DNA of 64,000 nucleotides from positions 1,922,001 through 1,986,000 of the forward strand of contig NC_081335.1 in the NCBI RefSeq assembly GCF_022539665.2, given 5' to 3'. Position numbers and translations under genes: made by a program. The notes under the pieces were generated by a model. That model saw nothing but the letters and a program-made list of their open reading frames with translations. It was not told the origin of the DNA and ran no database searches. Of the stretch, positions 13,001-25,270 are shown one piece after another. How positions within the stretch are numbered: the stretch's first letter is position 1; every line of letters begins with the position of its first letter. Origin of the DNA: Daphnia carinata (taxonomy: Eukaryota > Arthropoda > Branchiopoda > Diplostraca > Daphniidae).

Positions 13001-15109
13001 GCACAAACTTGGCCGCAAAAATATCGTAAAGGAAAACAAACGCAAAATTCTTTAGAAAATTTTAAAATTAAACACCAATGTTAACGCAGAACATCTAAAT
13101 TAAATTAAACTTCTCAGGTTAATTTAATAAAGATGAACTCGCTTTCAGGAAGCGCAGCCATAGGCCTACACGACATGCCAACCCTTCGTGGATGTGAACT
13201 CAAAGCCTATAATTCTTTCATGTTTATGTCTGCAATTACTTTTAACATCAAGTTTGTTTTAAGGTGAAATCAAAGTGATTTTTTTTTGTAACTACAAGAT
13301 ATTCTAATAAGATGCATTAAACATAAAGGAATTTCTGGCCTCGTGACCCTTTAAAAGTTGCATTAGACATTTGAAGATATTTGGGAAAACACAATACAAA
13401 GATTTCAAAGAATCAGAATTCCAAAAACATTGGACAAATCTGATAATGTATCACTCAAATGCATCAAATAAAATGTAAAATACCGAGGAACAAGACGCAA
13501 AAGCCAAGATCATTAAACCTTAAAAGAAGAAAACCTTGTGACTACCATCCGAATCCGTCGGTCAGAGTGGCTGCAAGGCATTTCTTAAAAAACAGTTTGA
13601 CGTATCCACAATAAGACACGACATTCCAAGAAAAACTTAGATCTTCTCTTGATTAACCGTGACATCAAGATCAAAAAAAAAAACTAGCAAACGAAAAGAC
13701 AAAACCGAATGGGGCTATCATCCCTTTATCAACATCCTTCGTATCACCTGCAACGGGAATCTACGACTCGGGTTGTTTGCAATTTATATTCCAACGTGCA
13801 ATCAAAACTGTCCAGTTGGGAAAGAAAGAAACAAGTAGATGTCACTCCATCGCGATATTTTAAAATTCCATCTTATGTTACAGTCAAATGAAAAATGTCC
13901 AAGTGAAAGATCAAGTTTGAATAACTACCAGATTCTCTGATAGTATCCACAACTGATGGTAGGCCGTGACCTCTTCATCAACGGTAAATGTCGAGCTCAA
14001 GCTATCCAAATCACACAAAATGCGTTGCAATAATTCATTGGCGAAACGGCAAAATATGTTACGCTTTAAGGAAATCCTGGAATACGTTAACATTTCTTTG
14101 CAAAAAGGAATGTTACGTAGTTTAATTTAAATAATTCAAAACGCCCGTCCATCCAACGTTAAAATGCCTAGGCTAGCACTCCAATAAAACCAAAAATCGA
14201 AAACATAACCCCGGAAATCTTGAATTTCTGTTTCAAAGGCAATTCCCATTTAAAAAAATAAAAATTGCATTCAAAAATTCGAAACCAATATAAAAAAATT
14301 TTAAGAATCAAGATTTCCAATATCCTATTCTCCCTTCTCTCACCAGCGCCCAATTTCCAGCCAATATTTCGACAGCATCAAAAACGAAAAAAAATAATAA
14401 TAATTTAATGAAACTCATCCTTTCCCGAAAGCAAAAGCAGCTAATAAGGCGTAGAGTTACGATCTTTCAAAGCAACATTCTTGGCCGAACCGGATTCGTA
14501 TCGTAGGCATAATCATCTATTCGTTCCGTTCTCAGCATGAAGTCAACGTCGACAGCCGATCCCAGCTCAAATTCCTATCCAACATTTTCACATACGATCC
14601 AACTAGATGCGAGAATGTTGTTTTAAAAAAGAAGAACAGATGTCTAGCTCGCCGCAAAAAAAAAAAATAATAATAATAAAAAGGGGAAAACGTCTTATAT
14701 GGATTGGACTTTGATTCAGGAATGCACGTTCAATATCTCCAACGAGATTTAGTACTCGACAGATTCTCGTTTTCTCTTTGCAATAGACGCTTACTTCAAA
14801 AGAAGAAAATGGTGACTATTCCACTCGTCTCCAAAGATAAACGCATACTCATTTTCAAGGATCTATGACGGCGCCAAAAACCAGAAATTATCGCAAGCGC
14901 CAAAGTTCAAAACGCAACTAGCGTTGTTTGTGTGCAACGAAACAAGCGTATCTCCTTACGTTCCAAAGTAATGGTCAACAGCGATGTGCTGGCCTCAGAA
15001 GATGCGACTTACGAAATACCGTAGACGGTAAAAATTGAACACAAAGTTAAGTTCACGGGAAAACGCTGCCCATTTAAGTCTATCCATTTTTTATTTTATT
15101 TTGTAAGCT

Positions 15110-15145
15110 GCCGCTGCCGCCGCCGCCGCCGCCGCCGCCGCCGCT
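15110..15145. repeat. (CCG)n trinucleotide repeat
   Basis: A near-perfect GCC/CCG repeat of about twelve units. On the minus strand it would encode poly-Gly in a frame with no other support, so I treat it as a simple repeat. Confidence 0.9.
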
Positions 15146-18100
15146 TTGCAATTTCAAACTGTTTTTATATTCCCTTAAAGTGCGGTCCGTACATGTTCGG
15201 TTTCTTCCCTCTGCCGAATGTATCGGCATTCGATGGTCAAGCAAAACCATCTGGTGCTTACCATCCAACGACCCGCTAATTTCGACTCCAAAGTTCACAT
15301 TGTTGCGGCGCATCCACACACACAAGCCAATTATCTCGGAGCCGTTTTCAAACAGTGGAAAGATGAACACGAACAGGAAAAATGGAGACGATGCTACAGC
15401 CCATCGTAAAACATAATTTGGTATGTGCACACTCAAAAAAAAGAAAATAAGATTTTAAAGTTTACGCGAGTTGGGCTGTAACAAAACCTTGCCAGTTGGC
15501 ACAAGAGTTAAATAAGATTGAATTAACAAGAGTAAGTCATGCTTCCGCAGGATATCATTGTTAATAGAAAAACGTATTCAATTTCGCCTATTTCTCTAGA
15601 GTGACAAATGGATTGGATGACGCAGCTGCTCCACCATCGTTGTTTTGACGACCTCGTCTATGGGGAGCCGTGTGACCGTATACTGCCATCATCCCAACGC
15701 AAAAAGAAGCATTCACTTCGCATTGGATTGATTAAAGTGGACCAATAAAAAAAAAGGCAAGCAAATAGTCTAGAACCATTTCCTCAATGAAATGGGTCTA
15801 AAAAAAAAGAATACAACAAATGTCGTTAATCATTTGAGAAAAACGCGCAAGTGACATTATCTGTTTAATGCCAGTTACATTTAAAGTTTAGGTACTCAAT
15901 ATTTGAAGCGACTGCTAGATAAAAAAAAAAGAGTATACAAAAGCCGGCCGATTCGACAGAGATGCTTAAAAATGTTTCTATTCGAGGAGGAGCTGGCCCT
16001 AGATGGCCCTTCAACCAATGCCGAGGCTCGACCCTTTTTTTCCCAGCATTCCCAGCGGAATGAAAAGAAAACAGCCGCCAAGGAGAGAGTGAGATACTAT
16101 AGCAGCTGGAACTTCAATTGTAAAGCCGCTTGATTGGGGAAAAGGAAAGACGAGGATAGTTGAAACGCGTCGGCATTACAAGAACCATTTGAGATAATGG
16201 ATTTTGAGAAAAGCCTCTTCATAAACGAGCCTATGGCAGGCCTGCAAGAAATGAAATAAACGAATAATGGGCTGCTTTTCTCATTTCAATTTCTTCTCTA
16301 CAAAACGGCTAAGTCAAATGTTAACTCGTAAAACACCTCAAATTCAATTTACAATTTTTTTTTATGGGAAGATAATTGCACGGGATACTCGTTTAGTAGA
16401 ATGATACCGATAAAACGAATAGCCCAACAATTATAAATATTTCAATATAATATTTTTAAACCCCATCAACAACTAAACAAAAATTCAAGTGATAAAATGA
16501 AAATACCAAGAGTAAAAAAAAAAATTACCAAGTAAATTCAAAAACGAATTTGAAGATACTTGAAACGTTACGGAAATCCATCAGGAAAAGAATGATAACA
16601 CGAAGACGCAAAAATTCTAGGCCTGAAATGTCATTCTTTCCCGAGTATCGAAACATTAGTTAAATTCGCACGTTAAGGAGGCGAGTGTGTTTAAGTGAAG
16701 ACTTTACCATAAAAAGCCAAAAACCCAGACAAAATAATGCTTGTGAACTGAATGCATAGTTTTGAAAACGCATTCGCGTATTTCTCAAATACAGCGAATA
16801 GATTACAAGTAAGAATAAAAAAAAGAATTAATGAGGCGATTAAATCCCGCATTGGCATAAATCATTTGAGAATCCATAGCGAGAGAGAAAACAAAAATCA
16901 TCAAAAGAAAAGTGTAAAGACCGCGGGATTCCGAATGAACCGGGGCGGATAGTAAATCATCTGTCCCGACCCAAGTAATTTGAAATGGTAATCGCCATAC
17001 TTGTGTGAAGGATTCAAGGCAGCCGGGACTTGTAGTAACTTTAAGAGGTCTTCTATCACATTAATATTGATGAAAGCTTAGAGGAAAAAAAATGTAGCGT
17101 TATCTGCAATCTCATTGGCCGTCCTTTCAAACGACGGCCGCCGTTAGCATGTCAGGAAAAGAACGAGTTAACAGCTCCGCAAAAAATCTGACTTTGTAAT
17201 GAAGAGACAAGCCTAATCTGTGGGCGTGTGCAAAGCTCAACTGAACTTTGTGACTAATTTATGCCCATGTCGGCTAACATAAAAAAGTATGCTAAATAAA
17301 CCCAAGGCGAATCGATTTGAATAACAAACGCACGTCCGCTTCATCACACACTTCCCGTTTGAAAATAAAAACGAGGAAAGAAAATGTGTAAAATATCATC
17401 AAAGTCCTGATAGACTTTAATGCCATTTCCTCAAACCGAATAAAGCACAAGAGAAATCCAAAATGTGAAAAGCCTCGATGTTGAATACGACCAAGAGAAA
17501 AACAAGCGACATCGAAATGACGTCGTACCAGCCTGAGAAAAAAAAAATCCGGTTTCGGGGTGGACGAGAAAAACAGAAATTTCGAAATTTGTTTTCGACT
17601 TCACCCCGTAAAAGCGGGGAGGAGAGGGGGGGGGGGAGGTTATAAATTTGGCGAGCCGTGTGAAACCAAAAACGGCAACCCCCCCCTGGGCACGGGCATC
17701 ATCAAGACATCTTTCTCTCAGACATTTTCACAAAATAAAAACTACACCCCGTTGAAATTATTCATCATTTCAGAATAATAAATCCTTTCTATAAATACGG
17801 GAAAATAAAACATCCATCCGTAAGTTATCTCGCATCCGAGGGAACAGACCAATAGCACGCTCGGTTTGAGCCTCTTTGAACAGAAAAAAAAAATGTCAAA
17901 GAGAAAAGAAAAATAGGAAAATGATTCACGATCTGGGAAAAAGAAAGAGACTTGCCCTTTCATCAGAGAAAATGACAATACCACTAAAAAACACATCTTC
18001 TCAACCTTCTATTGTTAGCGTCAAAAAGAAACAAATTTGAAGGGAGTGTCGTCAGTTCCTCAATGTGACGATAAATAAAAAAAAAAAAAAAAGTGGAGCT

Positions 18101-18985
18101 AGACTTCGATAAAAATGCGCAGCGGGAAAATGCGAAACTATTCAAAACGCGAGCGCCTCAATTCCACACACCGAAAAAATAGCGAAAAATCGGCTTTCAA
18201 AAAGGAAACGTGCAATACAAGAGGTTTGACTTACCGGCAGCTAACGAATTGCATCCGGCGATCCTGGGTCAATTCCAACCAAGATCACCTGTAAAAACAA
18301 AAAGTAAATCAAATTTAGAACACGTAAATATTTTAACAAAAACACACAAAAAAAGGGATGAAGTTGATACAGTTAAAAATACGATTCTTACTATCCTCTC
18401 CTGCTTAGCCAAAACAAAACACAACGAAAGAACGTCTGCCCAGCATCTGTCAACGATAGCTTGCCCGTCCGTCAACAAAATCCAAAAACATGTCACACTC
18501 ACAGAGGGACGCGGACGCTCGTCGTTTTTATATACGACAATCGCGATATTTCTTAACACCCCCCAAAAAAAGCAAAGAACACGGCCTTTAAGAGCACAAC
18601 TAAATAAAAGAAGAAGCATTTCAATGTCAGCCAGCAAAAAGCTATGCTAAAGCGCATTCTTCGGGAACGTGTCTTGTGGCGGCAGGTTCGCGGCGTCACG
18701 CATTACTCGCCCGCTTTTTGCTTTTATTGCGAGTCCAAAACGCATATCCACATAGACAACAACCATCCCTCTCGCACCTCTTTCTGTCTGCTAGGGTCAC
18801 CCACCGTTGTGCAATGGGGGGAGAAGCAAAAACTTGAACTATTAGACAGGTTTTGCCATTTTATGCCATTTTACAATGCGAAAAACAAGTCACGGCGCGT
18901 TTGCCATGGCGAATGTTAGCATTGTATCCATAGCGCCGCACACAGGGCGGTTTCTACAACCGCGAGACGAAATGCCCCCACCGAT

Positions 18986-18995
<10 letters not shown>

Positions 18996-19019
<24 letters not shown>

Positions 19020-19020
19020 A
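18996..19020. repeat. Poly-A tract of 25
   Basis: An adenine run preceded by AACTT. The similar tract at 19785-19814 is also preceded by ACTT. Confidence 0.9.
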
Positions 19021-19781
19021 CGAAGATGCAGTAACAACAAACAAAAGACAAAAGACAAGTTGGCCGTTACACAATTTTCGTTTTTAGGGTGAAAATATTT
19101 TTCTTGTACCACAAAGTTTTTGGAGATGGGGTTAAATATTTTCCAGTTTGAAAAATCACGGCCACTCTAGTTGCATGCACCGGCCAATTTGGAACAACGT
19201 TCGCTCTCTCTCGTGGATTAACGTTGACAATTCGTGTGTTTAAAAAAAAAGTGGCAAAAATTTGCGACTACCTTCTATCGTCACGTGAACAAGTAAGCTT
19301 TAATTTTTTTTTTGCCTGATACATACAATCACATCGGAATGAACGGGTAGCACACCAGCCGTAGTAGTAGTCTACGAACCGCCACTCGGTCGGCTTACAA
19401 CGCCCATTTTCCTCCGTTAGACAATTTAATTGTGCGCATTAGAAAATTATTAAATCTAACAAAGAAAATATGATTTCTTAATGCTTTTTTCTTTACGCTC
19501 TTTCTTTCACAATTATATTTTGATTGTATACGAATTTTAAGTTTAAACAGTTTCGGTTTTAAACCCATAACAGTGTCTCCCTGTTGAATTCTTGTAATCA
19601 CGCTGTCATTAGCCTAACCCGATCACAATGGAATCAATTTACAGGGCAAAAATATAACTGAATTTGAGGTGACGTGATTAATTTTAAGATTAAACTTTAA
19701 ATCGAAAATTCTGTTGGGATGGGATCAACATTAAACTGGACACTGCTCGCTAAATTCAACAGACCACCCAAAACTAGTCAA

Positions 19782-19784
<3 letters not shown>

Positions 19785-19814
<30 letters not shown>
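19785..19814. repeat. Poly-A tract of 30
   Basis: An uninterrupted adenine run preceded by CAACTT. Confidence 0.9.
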
Positions 19815-19815
<1 letters not shown>

Positions 19816-21138
19816 ATTTCCAATACTTTATGTAAAATACACCTCAATCGTTCCCATCACTGTTGGCTGTCTCGTCTGTCTGGGCGGATTATTATCCGAC
19901 TTTTCCTTGTGATTAGACAAACGGGAAAAAAATACCTTCTGTCATGGACGTAGAAGGGGAACAACTTAACATGTATATAAGAAGAAGAAAAAAACATTTC
20001 TTAACGTGTCCAATAATTTTGTCGCCCGTTCCCCAGAGTGTACAATCTCCGGGTGGAGCTCGAAATGACACCACGAACCAATAGCGAGTCTTTTTGCTTT
20101 CAAAGCTGTTTTTTAACACAAACGAAGAAGAAGAATCGCTGACTGGAGGAGATACATATCCTTCGAAGAGTTAACAGAAGATACAAGGAGGAAACGATTG
20201 ATTTATTTCTTTATATATATAAGGCCCGTTGTGCTATTCTTCTTCTTCGTCTTGACTAAGAAAGAAAAAAAATACGATGGTTCGCTTTATCTTTTAGCTT
20301 AAAGTTCCAACGCAGCAGGCGGAGACGTCGTTTGGCGGGAATGAAGATTTGAGTGTTGGCGCTGAATCAAGTCGGAGATGTAGCAAGTCCCACCGCTTTT
20401 TTTTTTACGAGCTATTGAAGAAAATTCAAGTTAAAATCCGCTATTTTAACTCGAATTTAATTTCAAGTTTCAAAATTTTGTTTTCGAGGGTTCTGTTCTT
20501 GATCAAACGCTCGCGAGGTCTACGTTTCGAACACCGCGGGTTACACTTAGACTAGCTGGACAATTTCGCCGACGGATTACATTGATAAATCAAAGTAGTT
20601 AACAGAAAACGTTTGATGAGTCCCTCCATTTGGCTTCAGTAAAAAAAAGAAAAAAAGATATAAGATTCAACTGTTAATCCGCTATCAAAAAATATTAGAT
20701 GGAGCCCTTAGAGCCTCAATCATTCACGTTCGAAATGTTTTAAATTTAGTCACATGCAACAAACAATTGGCTATCAATCGAAATCGTTAAAACATGAATC
20801 AATAAATTTTAAAAATGTTGGAAAAAAACGAGTCAGTTCCCGCGTACGAAAATAAACAAATGGCAAGGCCTACTTTGCAGAGCACAGGATATCTCCCACC
20901 GATATAGAAATCAATTTTTGATGAAAACATGGGAGTCATGGCAACCAACAGCAAAAAGCATTACACGATCGAAATATATTTACTGTGTAGCATTCGCCAG
21001 CTGTGATCAATCGATCGTAGTGGAACACATCTGATAGGAATTGAAACTCCTCGCAATAAACTCCAATTGACTTCTTTTTTCGCATTCCTCACATCTACGA
21101 CATCGTTCACCTATTTCCCCACACTATCGATTTGCCAC

Positions 21139-21203
21139 GTATCATCACTGTCGATATTTTTACGACCGATCTAGCTAATGAAAAATATCGACATTGATGA
21201 CGG
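21139..21203. ncRNA. Candidate precursor-miRNA-like hairpin (unassigned strand)
   Basis: The arm at 21142-21161 (TCATCACTGTCGATATTTTT) pairs with 21181-21200 over 20 positions with one C/T mismatch, around a 19-base loop. The size, single mismatch and loop length are those of a pre-miRNA. It lies 3' of Abd-B, where arthropod Hox clusters carry the iab-4/iab-8 microRNA locus, but neither arm matches the iab-4 or iab-8 mature sequences I remember. The segment also holds three CGATA-type words, so a DREF-like or insulator site is an alternative. Expression cannot be judged from sequence. Confidence 0.35.
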
Positions 21204-22991
21204 CTCATTTTTTTTTTCAATCAACCACCCCCTCCTTTTTCGTTCTCAAAGTTGAATACGACGCCACTGTTCAGACTTTCCAGGTGTATTACATTTAACC
21301 TATTTTCGCAAGGATTGCTATTTTTCAAGAATCGAATCACAGACATGGTCCATGAAGGGTTTCCTGCCGACGCATAATAGGACTACGAAACGCTTGAATT
21401 ATAATTTAACGCGCACGATTTGCGGTACAAAGTCGCTAGCGTTCAATTCCTTTACCATGAACAATTGCAATTCTCATTATACACAAGTTTCTTTCCCGGC
21501 TATTACGCACAACAGAATGTCGTGTCTCGGCATTAATAATCGCCTCGCGCAACGCCAAACCAAGAATTACGATCGGCTTGCCGTTACGGATGAAGAAATG
21601 TCCGCAATCCGCACGCATTTCGATAAACCAAAAAATTAAAGAAAATGATTCTAAATTTTAAAAAAAGGATTCTCACAAATACTTAAAGCCTACGAACCAC
21701 CAGGTGCCCCAATTTCCTTATTTACCATAAAAAAACTGGAAAAAAAAATTCTATGATAATTTAAAAAAAAAAACAATTGCTGCATGTTTCAAAACGCGAT
21801 TCAAATTTTTAACCAACTAACGAACATCAACAACAATTTAAAGTCAATGGGAATTAAGTAAAATGCTCAATGGCACTATGCCATCCACCCACATGCCCCA
21901 CAAAACGATTCGGAGGAAAGAGTTTCACAGCAGGAGATCCAAGGGTCGGAGCGGATTGGCCCGGCCATCCAGCATGGCGGAGGGAAAGCTCATTATGTGG
22001 CAGGTCACGTGACTTCCCACCAATAGCAGAGATCGTCTAACCTTAACGACCACCATTCCTTGGTAAAAACGGACATTTGGGATAGTGCGGAGAGACGGAC
22101 TTTTTCAACTTATGGCCAGCCAAGAAACCCAATACATTTTGTCCTACCCCCCCCCTCCTTATCCCAACTTTAAACGTGTCAAAACATTGCCACAGGAAAA
22201 AGAAAAAGCCAAAGAGCCTATGAAAATTCTCATCTTGTGCCATTACTACAAGGTTCCAACCCTTATAGTATACAAGTCATTTGTAAAAAGCGAGCAAAGA
22301 AAAGATTTTTTTTTTTTTTCAAAACGAACAAACGGCCACACGCGTAAGACTTTCCAATATGTCGGCAATAAGACCAGGAATGCAAATAAACGACCGCTGT
22401 GTTTATTCAAGTCCCGGCTGCTGTTAACAAAACAAGCCTGGCAATGAAAGATACGGGGCAGTTGGTTTGGAGCAAGAAAAAGAGGGGTGATTGTCGTTCT
22501 TTCCACATTTACCGAGCAAAAGGTATTTCACAACAATAAAATAACGTTTAAAAAAAAAGTGCGAGAATAGAACATTTGTTATGTGGACTTACGAGGAAGT
22601 TATTAGTTTTCAACAGAAAGCCACACGGGAAGAAGTTCACTTTACGTTTGAAATGCCTTTGACATTTTCTTGCTCGTAAAATAGAAAGAATTGAATTTTT
22701 TAAATTAAGAAAATTCAGTTAATTCGTACAATTTAAAAGTCGTAAAATATGAAATCTTTCAAAGAAGCAAATTTACTGGCTCGTAAAGCAAAAAGTTAAA
22801 TACCAAATAAACGAATCTACAATAACTAAACATAGCAATCAATTCAAAAATCCCGCCAAGTTTCAAAAATTTCGATTGCAAGATAAGCCCTTTAATAATA
22901 AGCGTTTAAAATATTACAAACCATTCCAAATCAAGATACATACAAATTTTTGACGAGCTACAGTTTTAAAGCTTTATTTAAAAAAAAAAAT

Positions 22992-23010
22992 GGGGGGGGG
23001 GGGGGGGGGG
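22992..23010. repeat. Poly-G tract of 19
   Basis: Nineteen consecutive guanines directly after a poly-A run and a T. It could form a G-quadruplex. Confidence 0.9.
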
Positions 23011-25194
23011 ACGCGGATGCAACGCTGAAACAAAATCGAGCCATCAAACTTTAGGATGCTAGAAATCCTTTGATTCAATCCCCGCCCAAGTACGCAGGGA
23101 TCACCTGAACCGTCGAGAAAAATCCGGCAGTACCCAACAACCCACTAAACCCCATGAACTACGTCTATTCAAAAAGATTATTGTTAAATGGTCCCATTTG
23201 ATTGGCCATTTTCGACGGCGTTAAAAAAAAAAAGACAAGTCTCGAAAATGGGGTCGTACACGGCAGTCATTTGGTTCGCAATAAACGGGATGAACGATTG
23301 TTTCACACTCGAAGTTAATCCCGTCATTCCCAAGCACCAATTTCAAATTGAATAACACCACCAAAATGCCCCCATCAAATGGCTTTCTACTCCCGAAATA
23401 AAAAGGGAAAAGAAAATACACGTTCAAACAATTCCCCAGGAAATAAAACGCATGTCGTGAAAGGAGCAGAATCCACGCCAAGGAAAAATTATTTTTTTTT
23501 TAAATAGGGAAAGCATGTGCGTCAAAAAATAGGATCGAAGTGAATAGAAGGTAACGTCTTTTCCCCAAAACAAACTCCCCTACTCAGATTCTCACGCGTG
23601 ATTCCCGTCACTAGAGGGGGGAAAGAAAACAACCGTCCATACTTTTTTTTTTCGTTTTAACGACAACAGCGCTGCGAGTGGTTTATCTATCTGATGGTAA
23701 GAGACTGTGTCCACTCTTGTCTCCTCAGGATTGGTTCAATCTCTCCGACGAAAATCAATAAATCACCAAATTTGCATTATTCAAAGCCAGCACATTTATC
23801 CTGTCATTTATTTGTTCTTGGGAAAAGGAAAAAAAAAAAGGAGCTATGATTCATCCTGGAAAGAAAACTTTCAAGGTTGACTACCCTATCAGAAATGTTC
23901 CATCACATATTTGTTGCGTTGCATAAGAAAATACTAAAGAGAAACCCTCCAATTTATTTTAAGACTTAACGGTGACGAGATAACAAGACCAAAAAAAAAA
24001 AACAATCTTGTTCGGCCTGTGTGTATGAAATGGTTAATAAAAGACGTAATAATTATCAACCCCGGAATACAACATACGCCAAGTGTCGTTTTTTTTTTTT
24101 TCATTTACAAGATCTCAAATAGTTCCATCTTTGATGGCTCATAATTTCAAGCCCATTTGAATTGAAATGGCGACGATTATGACTCAAAACAGACGATATA
24201 TTATTAAGTAGTGCGATCGTCAAAATCGGGACGAATGGCTTTGTTTGCTTCCAGCCAACCGCAACGGGCCAGTGAGAGACTTCACACAGATATATAGTAC
24301 ATCATTATGATTATTATTATTACTATATGCATACATAAGCCTTGTCTAGTCTGCTACTCTCCACAAAAAAAAAACAAGAGGATATAATAAAGCACTCGAC
24401 CAGGATGAGCGTTTGAAAAACAAAAACATGCACGAAAAAAAAAACAAGAAAGAAAATTACGATCATATATGGAGTTGTTAAAAAGGATTTTTATGCGTCG
24501 TATAAACAACACACCGGGACTGTCACTGATGCGCTTCTTCTTCCTCCCCTCTTCCTTTTTCAATTTATATACGTTTTTAAGTGATCCATATAACTATTAA
24601 AAAGCAGTTTAGGAATAAAAAACAGGGGAAAAAATAAGGTTCCAACGTGCTCTAGTACCGTTCAACGTGACCGCCGACATATTGCACGACTCGTCCCACA
24701 AGAAAACCCAGTTAACAATCAGTTTGGTATTCAATTCAACGTGACAGTCAAACGACAAAAAAAAAGTGCGCGAAATTGTTTTAAAAAGAACCCAAGAACT
24801 TCCGTTCCAAACGAACGACGACATAAAAAAAGAAAAAAAAAAGAAGAATTGGGTTTCAATGGCGCCCGGCCACTGACCGCGGGAAATGTGACTCTGATGC
24901 AGAGAAAAGGGAGGTCTGCGTTCTCAGAAAATATTTTTCTTCCTACATGTATATCTAGTTACACACACATGCCGACCAACTCTGACAAGCACATCTACGC
25001 AGCTAAAAAAATTCGAATAACAAGTTTCTCGACTCGCACTCAAAACCCATTGAGAAAACGGATATTGGAATGGACACAATTGCCATTACAACTTTTGCAT
25101 TAAACATGGGAAAAGAAAAGAAACGTACCAGCAATGCAATGGGAGGCCAACACGTTGCTGATGCGATTTCTGGTCGAAACTTGTGGAGAAGGAG

Positions 25195-25270
25195 AGGGGA
25201 CGCCATTACCACCGTTACACAATGACTCCCTCCCGCCATTCACCACGTGGTGACGAACCCGCCATGGCTG
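25195..25270. promoter_or_regulatory. PRE-like cluster of GCCAT (PHO/YY1) cores
   Basis: Three same-strand GCCAT cores occur at 25202, 25235 and 25261. A GGAGAGGGG purine motif lies just upstream. A 14-bp palindrome, TCACCACGTGGTGA with an E-box centre, sits at 25240-25253. PHO and GAGA-factor sites together mark Polycomb response elements in the Drosophila bithorax complex; applying that here is inference. Confidence 0.3.

Larger units (their letters stand above)
10071..21120. other. Intergenic DNA, no gene supported
   Basis: This is AT-rich sequence with scattered homopolymer runs and short unrecognised open frames. The 10640-10677 segment can form a hairpin: CGAAAGATTGAAT pairs with ATTCAATCTTCG with one bulged A. 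The 15.18-15.43 kb segment is less repetitive and partly open in several frames, but without a recognisable protein. No tRNA or rRNA was identified by eye. Confidence 0.65.

Noticed and set aside
15080-15436. A minus-strand frame with a poly-Gly tail
   Set aside because: The Gly run is the (CCG)n microsatellite; the remainder resembles nothing and alternative frames are equally open.
21352-21639. A 95-codon plus-strand open frame as a gene
   Set aside because: No family recognised, no splice or promoter context, and no supporting similarity. Kept only as an observation.
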